Shown here: piece after piece, positions 1 to 5,187 of the stretch
How positions within the stretch are numbered: the stretch's first letter is position 1
Layout of the letters: the number at the start of each line of letters is the position of its first letter
DNA from: Rubrivivax sp.
GTDB lineage: Bacteria > Pseudomonadota > Gammaproteobacteria > Burkholderiales > Burkholderiaceae_C
DNA length: 5,187 bases
Assembly (NCBI GenBank): GCA_030693565.1
Contig: JAUYAJ010000029.1
Location: 1 to 5,187 of the forward strand
Reading direction: 5' to 3'
Notes under the pieces: generated by a model
The model's input: the letters and a program-made list of their open reading frames with translations, nothing else
Database searches by the model: none
What the model was told of the DNA's origin: nothing
Position numbers and translations under genes: made by a program

Positions 1-1829
1 TCGAGTTCGGGTTCGAGCGCGATGACGTCGAGTTCACGCACCGGGCCGTAGATCTGCTGCACGATCGACGGCGCCATGTGGGTGCGGATGCGCCGCGCCA
101 GCTCGGCCGGATCGGTGACGGTGGCGGCGTGCTCGGCCAGGCAGTCGACGATCGAGCGCATGTCGCGGATGTGCACGCCTTCTTCCAACAACAGCTGCAA
201 CACCTTCTGCAGCGGGGCGATACCGACCATCTTGGGAACCACGTCTTCGATCAGTTTGGGCGCCAGCTTCGTGACATGTTCGACAAGCTGCTGGGTCTCG
301 ACGCGGCCGAGCAACTTGGCCGCATTCACTTGCATCAAGTGTGAAAGATGGGTGGCGACGACGGTCGCGCAATCAACAACCGTAAACCCGGCCATTTGGG
401 CCATTTCCCGGTGTCTGTCCTCGATCCAGACAGCGGGCAGCCCGAAAGCGGGATCGACGGTCTTGGTGCCCGGCAGCAGCTGGGTCGCACCACCCGGGTT
501 GATGGCCAGGAACAGGCCCGGCATGGCCTCACCGTCGCCGATCACCGCGCCGCGCAAGGTGACCCGGTAGACGCTGGGCTTGAGGTCGAGGTTGTCGCGG
601 ATGTGCACCGGCGGCGGCAGGAAGCCGACGTCCTGGGCGAACTTCTTGCGCACGCCCTTGATGCGCGCCAGCAAGTCGCCTTGCCGCGCCTTGTCGACGA
701 GCGCGATCAGCCGGTAACCGACCTCCAGGCCCAGGGTGTCGACAGGGGTCAGGTCGTCCCAGCTCGCTTCGGCGTTGGCCACCGGCGTTTCGCCGCCCTC
801 ACCGGCCGCCGCCTTCGGACGCGCCGCTTCGATCTGCTTGCGCCGCATCAACGACCACGACAGCGCGCCCAGAGAGCCGGCGATCAGCAGGAAGACGACA
901 TTGGGCATGCCCGGCACGAGGCCGAGCGAGCCGACGATGACGGCAGTGATGGCCAGCGACTTGGGTGAGTCGAACATCTGGCCGCCGATCTGGGTGCCGA
1001 TGTCCTCGTCCTTGCCGACGCGCGAGATCACGATCGCCGAGGCCACCGAGATCAGCAGCGCCGGGATCTGCGCCACCAGCGCGTCGCCCACGGCCAGCAA
1101 CACATAACTCTGCGCCGCCTGGCCGGCGTCCAGGCCATGCATCGACATGCCGATGATGAAGCCGCCGATGATGGTGATGAACAGGATCAGCAGGCCGGCG
1201 ACGGCGTCGCCGCGGACGAACTTGCTGGCACCGTCCATGGAGCCGAAGAAGTCCGCCTCCTCGCCGACTTCGGCGCGCCGCTTGCGCGCTTCCTTCTCGT
1301 CGATCATGCCGGCGTTGAGTTCGGCGTCGATCGCCATCTGCTTGCCCGGCATCGCGTCCAGCGTGAAGCGCGCGCCGACCTCGGCGATGCGCTCGGCACC
1401 CTTGGTGACGACGACGAAGTTGATCACCACCAGGATGGCGAAGATGATCAAGCCGACGGCGAAGTTGCCGCCGATCAGGAAGTGGCCGAAGGACTCGATC
1501 ACCTTGCCGGCGGCGCCGGGGCCGGTGTGGCCTTCCATCAGCACGACCCGGGTCGAAGCCACGTTGAGCGACAAGCGCATCAAGGTCGTGACCAGCAGCA
1601 CGGTGGGCAAGGCGGCGAAGTCCAGCGGCTTGACCATCTGCGAGGCGATCATCATCACCATCAGCGCCATCGCGATGTTGAAGGTGAACAGCAGGTCGAG
1701 CATGAAGGGCGGCAGCGGCAGCACCATCATCGCCAGCATCAGGACGACGAAGGTCGGCAGCGTCAGCGCCTTGAGCGCGCTGCCCTGCGGACCGAGCGCC
1801 CCGTTGAGCCTGGCCATCAAGGTGTTCAC
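1..1829 (-). CDS. flhA: Flagellar type III export gate protein FlhA (3' end missing)
   Basis: FlhA forms the nonameric export gate ring; its cytoplasmic domain docks chaperone-substrate complexes. The visible 609 codons have no stop and run off the window; full-length FlhA is about 690-700 residues, so roughly 80-90 C-terminal residues are missing. About eight membrane helices lie in residues 22-328. The family signature MRLSLNVASTRVVL is at 84-97. The conserved cytoplasmic FHIPEP loop lies between helices 4 and 5 (about 142-205, with KGAERIAEVGARFTLDAMPGKQ at 143-164). D208 in FVRGDAVAG matches the position of Salmonella D208, known to be important in proton-coupled export, and D249 is also present. 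A linker (about 329-360) leads to the cytoplasmic domain, which includes HLSHLMQVNAAKLLGR (494-509). The start is GTG at 1829, overlapping the flhB stop as GTGA, so translation is probably coupled to flhB. Confidence 0.97.
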   Translation of the reverse strand, partial: MNTLMARLNGALGPQGSALKALTLPTFVVLMLAMMVLPLPPFMLDLLFTFNIAMALMVMMIASQMVKPLDFAALPTVLLVTTLMRLSLNVASTRVVLMEGHTGPGAAGKVIESFGHFLIGGNFAVGLIIFAILVVINFVVVTKGAERIAEVGARFTLDAMPGKQMAIDAELNAGMIDEKEARKRRAEVGEEADFFGSMDGASKFVRGDAVAGLLILFITIIGGFIIGMSMHGLDAGQAAQSYVLLAVGDALVAQIPALLISVASAIVISRVGKDEDIGTQIGGQMFDSPKSLAITAVIVGSLGLVPGMPNVVFLLIAGSLGALSWSLMRRKQIEAARPKAAAGEGGETPVANAEASWDDLTPVDTLGLEVGYRLIALVDKARQGDLLARIKGVRKKFAQDVGFLPPPVHIRDNLDLKPSVYRVTLRGAVIGDGEAMPGLFLAINPGGATQLLPGTKTVDPAFGLPAVWIEDRHREMAQMAGFTVVDCATVVATHLSHLMQVNAAKLLGRVETQQLVEHVTKLAPKLIEDVVPKMVGIAPLQKVLQLLLEEGVHIRDMRSIVDCLAEHAATVTDPAELARRIRTHMAPSIVQQIYGPVRELDVIALEPEL

Positions 1830-2986
1830 TGTTCAGGCTCCTCGCGCACGGCGGCGCTGGGTCCGGGGTCGAGTTCGGCGGGTACGTTGAGCTCGGGCAA
1901 GGCAGCCTCGACCGTGCGGCCGGCGGCCACCGCGGCGCGCAGCTGGTAGACCCAGGCCAGCACCTGAGCGACGGCGCCGAACAGCGCGGCCGGAATCTCG
2001 CGGTCGATCTCGGCATGGGCGTAGAGCGCGCGCGCCAGCGGCGGCGCCTGCAGCACCGGCACCTTGGCCCCCTTGGCGGCGTCGCGAATGCGAAATGCCA
2101 TCAGGTCGGCCCCCTTGGCGACAACGCGCGGCGCGCCCATCGTGGCCTCGTCGTACTTGAGCGCAACGGCGAAGTGGGTCGGATTCATCACCACCAGGTC
2201 GGCGTGCGGCACCGCAGCCAGCATGCGCCGGTTGGCCATCTCGCGCATGCGCTGGCGCACCCGCGCCTTGACCTCGGCGTTGCCTTCGATGTCCTTGTTT
2301 TCCTTCTTCACCTCTTGGTGGCTCATGCGCAGCCGGCGCAGCAGCAACTGGCGTTGCAACGGCACGTCGACAAGGGCGAACAGCGCCAGCGACACCAGCA
2401 GCAAGGCAAACCCGGTCCACAGCAGGCCGCCGGCGTGCGACAGCGCGGCCGGCAGCGGCAGCGCCATCAAGCCAGCGAACTGTGACAGCTGCATCTTCAG
2501 GTAGACGCCGCCCAGCGTGCCCAGCACCAATGCCAACAGGCAGGCCTTGAGCATCACCCCGACCTGCTGACCTGACACCATGCGGCCCAGCCCGGCCAGC
2601 GGGTCGAGCTTCTCGAATTTGGGCTCGAGCGGCTTGAAGGTGAAGTTCCAGCCGCCGGCGAGCACGCCCGCGGCCAGCGCCAGAAAGACCATCGCGGCGC
2701 CCAGCGGCAGCACCGCCAGCATCAGCTCGTCGCCGGCGCCGGACAGGCGCTCGGTCATCGTGGCCGTGCTGGCCAGCGTGTTGCGGTCGAAGCGCAGGCC
2801 CTCGGCCAGGCGATTGCTGAGCCAGCGGCTGATCTCTGGCGCGAAGGCAGCCAGCAGCGCAGCCCCACCGCCAAGCGCGGCCAGATGGCCCAGGTCACGC
2901 GAACGCGCCACCTGGCCGTCGCCGCGCGACTTCTGGATCTTGCGTTCGGTGGCCGGTAACTGGCGGTCTTGAGCTTGTTCGGCCAT
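1826..2986 (-). CDS. flhB: Flagellar type III export switch protein FlhB
   Basis: FlhB is an inner-membrane component of the flagellar export apparatus that, with FliK, switches export from rod/hook subunits to filament subunits. The 386-residue protein (Salmonella 383) has a polar N-terminus (PATERKIQKSRGDGQVARS), four predicted membrane helices (about 33-50, 88-113, 143-165 and 186-209) and a cytoplasmic domain. That domain includes the linker HQEVKKENKDIEG (223-235) and the autocleavage site NPTH at 268-271, which is cut between N268 and P269. The tail beyond about 355 is Ala/Pro/Glu-rich and poorly conserved. Usual family segments often read EGNP or EGDP in the linker; here it is EGNA (234-237). 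The start at 2986 matches the family N-terminus, although the upstream ribosome binding site is weak and lies in a hairpin. Its last four bases overlap the flhA start. Confidence 0.97.
   Translation of the reverse strand: MAEQAQDRQLPATERKIQKSRGDGQVARSRDLGHLAALGGGAALLAAFAPEISRWLSNRLAEGLRFDRNTLASTATMTERLSGAGDELMLAVLPLGAAMVFLALAAGVLAGGWNFTFKPLEPKFEKLDPLAGLGRMVSGQQVGVMLKACLLALVLGTLGGVYLKMQLSQFAGLMALPLPAALSHAGGLLWTGFALLLVSLALFALVDVPLQRQLLLRRLRMSHQEVKKENKDIEGNAEVKARVRQRMREMANRRMLAAVPHADLVVMNPTHFAVALKYDEATMGAPRVVAKGADLMAFRIRDAAKGAKVPVLQAPPLARALYAHAEIDREIPAALFGAVAQVLAWVYQLRAAVAAGRTVEAALPELNVPAELDPGPSAAVREEPEQ
1838..1843 (-). promoter_or_regulatory. Ribosome binding site of flhA
   Basis: GAGGAG lies inside the last codons of flhB, 8 bases before the GTG at 1829. 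This selects the GTG start over the in-frame ATG at 1817, which is 20 bases from the element. The motif also encodes the EE of the FlhB C-terminus. Confidence 0.75.
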
Positions 2987-2993
2987 GGTCTGT

Positions 2994-3013
2994 GAAGCTC
3001 GAAAAGGAGCTTC
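2994..3013 (-). other. Hairpin in the flhB leader
   Basis: The arms GAAGCTC and GAGCTTC (7 bp) flank a 6-base loop, and the structure ends 7 bases before the flhB ATG at 2986. It covers the place where a ribosome binding site should be, and no clear AGGAG-like element is visible there. If it folds in the mRNA it could limit ribosome access to flhB. The inverted repeat is seen directly; a regulatory role is inferred. Confidence 0.35.
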
Positions 3014-3074
3014 GCCATGGTGCCGGCAAGACGGCCGAACTTGAACCGGATAAGCGGGGGAAAGTGCGCCGTGT

Positions 3075-3090
3075 TCAGCGCGTCAGCGCG
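3075..3090. repeat. Tandem 8-bp direct repeat
   Basis: TCAGCGCG occurs twice head to tail on the plus strand (3075-3082 and 3083-3090) in the non-coding cheZ-flhB interval. The second copy overlaps the edge of the hairpin arm. It may be a chance slippage duplication in GC-rich DNA. Confidence 0.4.
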
Positions 3091-3111
3091 GACGGCGTCG
3101 CGCCGTCCGCG
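3087..3111 (-). terminator. GC-rich hairpin after cheZ, possible terminator
   Basis: Positions 3087-3097 and 3101-3111 form a perfect 11-bp inverted repeat (arm CGCGGACGGCG) around a 3-base loop, starting 12 bases after the cheZ stop. No T-run follows directly; the first short T-tract (TTT) comes about 23 bases later, at 3063-3061. It could be a weak or Rho-assisted terminator, or a structure that protects the 3' end of cheYZ mRNA. The hairpin is seen directly; its function is inferred. Confidence 0.45.
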
Positions 3112-3123
3112 TCAAGCCCGGAG

Positions 3124-3756
3124 TCAGAAGCCCAGGCTGGCGAGCAAGTCGTCGACTTCGCCCTGGTTGGAGACGACGTCGGCGCGCCCTTCGGGGTTGA
3201 CGACCGGGCCGTTGAGCACGCTCGAATCGACCTTCTCGCGCTGCTCGGGCGGCACCACCGACACCAGCAGCTTGACCAGGCTGTCCTCGAGCTCGTTGGC
3301 CAGCGCGACGACCTTGGCCACCACCTGGCCGGTGAGGTCGTGGAAGTCCTGCGCCATCATGATGTCGGTCAGGTGGGCGTCGATGCGGGCCGTCGACTGC
3401 TCGACGTCCTGGACGAAGTTCATCAGCGCGCCGCTGGCCACAGCCTTGACCGGGTCGGCCAGGATGGCGCGCGCCATCTCGCGCGTCGACTCGGCGATGT
3501 GCGCATGGTCGACCTTGGCGCGGTCGACCGAGTTCAGCACCTTGTTGGCGGCGTCAGCGGTCTTGCTGGCGATGTAGCTCAGGCGACTGCGGGCGTCGGG
3601 CAAGCCCTCGGCGGCGCTTTGCAGCTTGGGCATGACGCCCAGTTGCTGCATCGTGTCGTGAAGCACGCGCGTGATGCTGCCGAGCTGCTGGAACACCTCG
3701 GGCGCCACCAGCAGTGACTCGGCGGGCTTCAGGGTTGAAATGTCTTCCATTTTCAT
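3124..3756 (-). CDS. cheZ: Protein phosphatase CheZ
   Basis: CheZ removes the phosphate from CheY-P and so ends the motor signal. The protein has 210 residues, near the 214 of E. coli CheZ. The predicted long helices form the four-helix bundle of the dimer. The catalytic segment MMAQDFHDLTGQV (133-145) contains D140 and Q144, equivalent to E. coli D143 and Q147; the glutamine is the catalytic residue that positions water. A flexible linker (about 175-200) leads to the C-terminal CheY-docking peptide VDDLLASLGF (201-210), which closely matches the E. coli tail. No membrane segment is present. The gene follows cheY by 14 bp and is probably co-transcribed with it. It is followed 12 bases after its stop by a strong GC-rich hairpin, so the cheYZ transcript may end there. 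Confidence 0.97.
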   Translation of the reverse strand: MKMEDISTLKPAESLLVAPEVFQQLGSITRVLHDTMQQLGVMPKLQSAAEGLPDARSRLSYIASKTADAANKVLNSVDRAKVDHAHIAESTREMARAILADPVKAVASGALMNFVQDVEQSTARIDAHLTDIMMAQDFHDLTGQVVAKVVALANELEDSLVKLLVSVVPPEQREKVDSSVLNGPVVNPEGRADVVSNQGEVDDLLASLGF

Positions 3757-3764
3757 GATGTCGA

Positions 3765-3769
3765 TCCTC
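3765..3769 (-). promoter_or_regulatory. Ribosome binding site of cheZ
   Basis: GAGGA begins one base after the cheY stop codon (TGA, 3773-3771) and sits 8 bases before the ATG at 3756. The spacing favours this ATG over the second in-frame ATG at 3750, which would be 14 bases away. The closeness to the cheY stop suggests translational coupling. Confidence 0.7.
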
Positions 3770-3770
3770 G

Positions 3771-4169
3771 TCAGGCCGTTGCGGCCAGTTTCTGCAGGAT
3801 CTTCTGGACTTTTTCTTCCAGCGTCGCCTTCGTGAAGGGCTTGACGATGTAGCCCGCCGCACCGCTTTGCGCAGCCAGGACGATGTCTTCCTTGCGCGCT
3901 TCGGCGGTGACCATCAGCACCGGGATGTGGCGCAGCGACTCGTCGGCCTTGATGGCCTTGAGCAGGTCGAAGCCGTTCATGTTGGGCATGTTGATGTCCG
4001 AGACGACGAAGTCGTACTTGTTCACCTTCAGCATGCCCAGCGCGACAGCGCCGTCTTCGGCCTCGTCGGCGTTGTTGCAGCCCATCTCCTTGAGCAGGCC
4101 GCGCACGATGCGCCTCATTGTCGAGAAGTCATCGACGACTAAAAACTTCATCTCGGTGTGGTTGCTCAT
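3771..4169 (-). CDS. cheY: Chemotaxis response regulator CheY
   Basis: This is a stand-alone receiver domain of 132 residues, close to the 129 of enterobacterial CheY. CheY is phosphorylated by the kinase CheA; CheY-P then binds FliM/FliN at the switch and changes the direction of rotation. The acidic pocket D13-D14 (LVVDD), the phosphoacceptor D58 (VVSDINMP), T88 (MVTAE), Y107 and K110 with P111 (YIVKPF) are all present, one residue offset from E. coli D57, T87, Y106 and K109. There is no output domain. The start at 4169 is chosen because the receiver fold begins seven residues later and a GAGG element lies 8 bases upstream. The gene lies 31 bp after motB and 14 bp before cheZ, its usual partner. 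A candidate FliA promoter lies immediately upstream. The possible alternative, a receiver from another pathway, is made unlikely by the adjacent cheZ. Confidence 0.97.
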   Translation of the reverse strand: MSNHTEMKFLVVDDFSTMRRIVRGLLKEMGCNNADEAEDGAVALGMLKVNKYDFVVSDINMPNMNGFDLLKAIKADESLRHIPVLMVTAEARKEDIVLAAQSGAAGYIVKPFTKATLEEKVQKILQKLAATA

Positions 4170-4177
4170 GGGCGAAA

Positions 4178-4183
4178 CCTCGT
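4178..4183 (-). promoter_or_regulatory. Ribosome binding site of cheY
   Basis: The minus strand reads ACGAGG followed by an 8-base spacer to the ATG at 4169. It fixes the start at MSNHTEMK. The more distal in-frame ATG at 4259 lies inside motB and would add a 30-residue extension not expected for CheY. Confidence 0.75.
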
Positions 4184-4200
4184 GTGGGCAGGTTGCAGTC

Positions 4201-4227
4201 TTATCGGCCGCGGGGTGGGGAAATTGA
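4201..4227 (-). promoter_or_regulatory. Candidate sigma-28 (FliA) promoter for cheYZ
   Basis: Reading the minus strand, positions 4208-4201 are GCCGATAA, identical to the known FliA -10 consensus. Eleven bases upstream, the consensus spacing, positions 4227-4220 read TCAATTTC, which matches 5 of 8 bases of the TAAAGTTT -35 element. The final TAA of the -10 box is the motB stop codon. Transcription would start near 4195 and leave a leader of about 26 bases before the cheY ATG at 4169. The -10 match is seen directly; promoter function is inferred. The weak -35 and the overlap with coding sequence are the main reservations. Confidence 0.55.
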
Positions 4228-5184
4228 ATCGGCTGCGCGAGCGGCCGGTGCAGGGGCAAAGTTGGGGGCGATCGACGCCTGCCCGGCAGGCTCGGACGCC
4301 TCGGCAGCTTCGACGGTGTCGGGCGCGGTGCGGAAGAAGCGGTCTTCGGCCTCGCGGTTCATGACGATGATGCTGATGCGTCGGTTCGACGGCGCCTGGG
4401 GCGCCTGGCGGTCGAAGGGCGAACTGGCGGCCAGGCCCTGGACGCGCAAGGTGCGGTCGTCGGGCAAGCCGCCAAGCACCAGCTCGCGCCGCGAGGCATT
4501 GGCACGGTCGGCCGACAACTCCCAGTTGCTGTAGCCGCGCTCGCCGGCGCTGAAAGGCAGCGAGTCGGTGTGCCCTTCAAGCGTCAAACGGTTGGGCACT
4601 TCGCCGAGCACGGCGCCGAGCTCGCGCAGCAGCTCGCGCATATAGGGCTGGACGATGGCGCTGCCGCTGGTGAACATCGGCCGGTTGGCTTCGTCGACGA
4701 TCTGGATGCGCAAGCCGTCGCGTGTCATGTCCAGGCGGATCTGCGAGCGCAGCGCCGCCAGCATGGCGTTGCCGTCCAGCTTGTCCTCGACCTTCTTGCG
4801 CAATGCCTCAAGGCGCGCGACCTCGGCGCGGATTTGTTCGGCCTTGAGCGCACGCAGGTTGAAGGTGCGGCGCTGGGCCTCGACGTCGCCGCTGGTGACC
4901 TGGCCGGTGGTGCGCGTGAGGTCCTTGCCACCGCCCTTGACCACGTGTGACGAATCACCCGAGCCCGAGCCCCCCGCCATGGCCACCTTGAGCGGCGACT
5001 GGAAGTAGTCGGCGATGCCCTTCTTGTCACCTTCGGTGGTCGAGCCCAGCAACCACATCAGCAGGAAGAAGGCCATCATCGCCGTCACGAAGTCGGCGTA
5101 GGCGATCTTCCAGGCGCCGCCGTGATGTGCGTGTGCGGCCTTCTTGACCTTCTTGATGATGAACGGCTGTTCGTTGCGGGCCAT
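4201..5184 (-). CDS. motB: Flagellar motor stator protein MotB
   Basis: MotB is the stator subunit that pairs with MotA in the inner membrane, conducts protons and anchors the complex to peptidoglycan. The 327-residue protein starts with a basic cytoplasmic segment (residues 1-27). A single transmembrane helix (about 28-48) follows, with the proton-accepting aspartate D31 in the motif YADFVTAMMAFF. The next stretch (about 52-66, GDKKGIADYF) matches the family plug region. A Gly/Ser-rich linker and a charged helical segment (about 105-140) lead to an OmpA-like peptidoglycan-binding domain (about 150-277). That domain carries LEGHTDS (202-208), NWELSADRAN (220-229) and NRRISI (267-272). The last 50 or so residues are an Ala/Pro-rich tail ending in PPRGR. 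Length is close to that of known MotB proteins. The ATG at 5184 gives the standard family N-terminus; its ribosome binding site lies outside the window. The stop is TAA at 4203-4201, inside a predicted sigma-28 -10 box. A motA gene upstream is expected but not visible. Confidence 0.97.
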   Translation of the reverse strand: MARNEQPFIIKKVKKAAHAHHGGAWKIAYADFVTAMMAFFLLMWLLGSTTEGDKKGIADYFQSPLKVAMAGGSGSGDSSHVVKGGGKDLTRTTGQVTSGDVEAQRRTFNLRALKAEQIRAEVARLEALRKKVEDKLDGNAMLAALRSQIRLDMTRDGLRIQIVDEANRPMFTSGSAIVQPYMRELLRELGAVLGEVPNRLTLEGHTDSLPFSAGERGYSNWELSADRANASRRELVLGGLPDDRTLRVQGLAASSPFDRQAPQAPSNRRISIIVMNREAEDRFFRTAPDTVEAAEASEPAGQASIAPNFAPAPAARAADSISPPRGR

Positions 5185-5187
5185 GAC

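Larger units (their letters stand above)
2987..3123. other. cheZ-flhB intergenic region
   Basis: This 137-bp stretch is the only sizeable non-coding interval in the window. It holds the post-cheZ hairpin, a tandem 8-bp repeat and the flhB leader hairpin. I see no convincing sigma-70, sigma-54, sigma-28 or FlhDC-type site in it. A promoter for flhBA is expected here if the upstream hairpin terminates transcription, but it cannot be pinpointed by eye. Confidence 0.6.

Noticed and set aside
1137..1949. 270-codon open frame on the plus strand, rich in His, Asp and Gln
   Set aside because: It is antisense to flhA and flhB. The composition is what the complement of GC-rich coding DNA gives, and no domain is recognisable.
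799..2016. 405-codon open frame on the minus strand overlapping flhB and flhA
   Set aside because: It is an alternate frame across the flhB-flhA junction with Arg/Pro/Ala-rich low-complexity translation. The true FlhA frame runs through the same DNA with clear homology.
2755..3018. Short minus-strand frame starting at an ATG upstream of flhB (87 codons)
   Set aside because: Out of frame with flhB and mostly inside it, Arg/Ala-rich, without a ribosome binding site. Translation from this ATG as an upstream frame is conceivable but unsupported.
3020..3044. Possible FliA promoter before flhB: TCAAGTTC at 3044-3037 and GCCGGCAC at 3027-3020 on the minus strand
   Set aside because: The -10 element matches only 5 of 8 bases and the spacer is 9 rather than 11 bases, so it is not better than chance.
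2992..3717. 241-codon plus-strand open frame opposite cheZ
   Set aside because: Shadow of cheZ on the opposite strand, with no ribosome binding site or recognisable domain of its own.
4170..4259. 30-residue N-terminal extension of CheY from the ATG at 4259
   Set aside because: The extension lies within motB coding DNA, has no receiver-domain homology, and the ATG at 4169 has a well-spaced ribosome binding site.

Overview
The window is a compact flagellar motility and chemotaxis locus read entirely from the minus strand. The order of transcription, from high to low coordinates, is motB, cheY, cheZ, flhB, flhA. High G+C content, the presence of a CheZ phosphatase (mostly a beta/gammaproteobacterial protein) and the style of the FlhB, CheY and MotB sequences suggest a betaproteobacterium, probably Burkholderiales. 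That assignment is inference from sequence style, not from a database match.

Layout: motB (5184-4201) is complete, but only 3 bases upstream of its start are visible, so a preceding motA cannot be confirmed. A 31-bp gap leads to cheY (4169-3771), and a 14-bp gap leads to cheZ (3756-3124). A 137-bp non-coding interval (3123-2987) holds a perfect 11-bp GC-rich hairpin just after cheZ and a second 7-bp hairpin directly in front of flhB. flhB (2986-1826) overlaps flhA by four bases (GTGA). flhA runs from 1829 off the left edge of the window, with 609 codons visible. No RNA genes, mobile elements, CRISPR arrays or plus-strand genes are supported.

The genes act together. MotB is the peptidoglycan-anchored stator half that converts proton flow to torque. 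CheY-P binds the motor switch and changes rotation. CheZ dephosphorylates CheY-P. FlhB and FlhA are the substrate-switch and export-gate membrane proteins of the flagellar type III secretion apparatus. All expected key residues are present: MotB D31, CheY D58/T88/K110, CheZ D140/Q144, the FlhB NPTH site and FlhA D208. The proteins therefore look functional.

No novel system is evident. The most interesting signal is regulatory: an exact match to the sigma-28 (FliA) -10 element GCCGATAA lies across the motB stop codon, 32 bases before the cheY start. This suggests a separate late-class promoter for cheYZ. The direct motB-cheY junction, without cheA, cheW, receptor or cheR/cheB genes between them, and the two hairpins separating cheZ from flhBA, support a division into a stator unit, a cheYZ unit and an flhBA unit.
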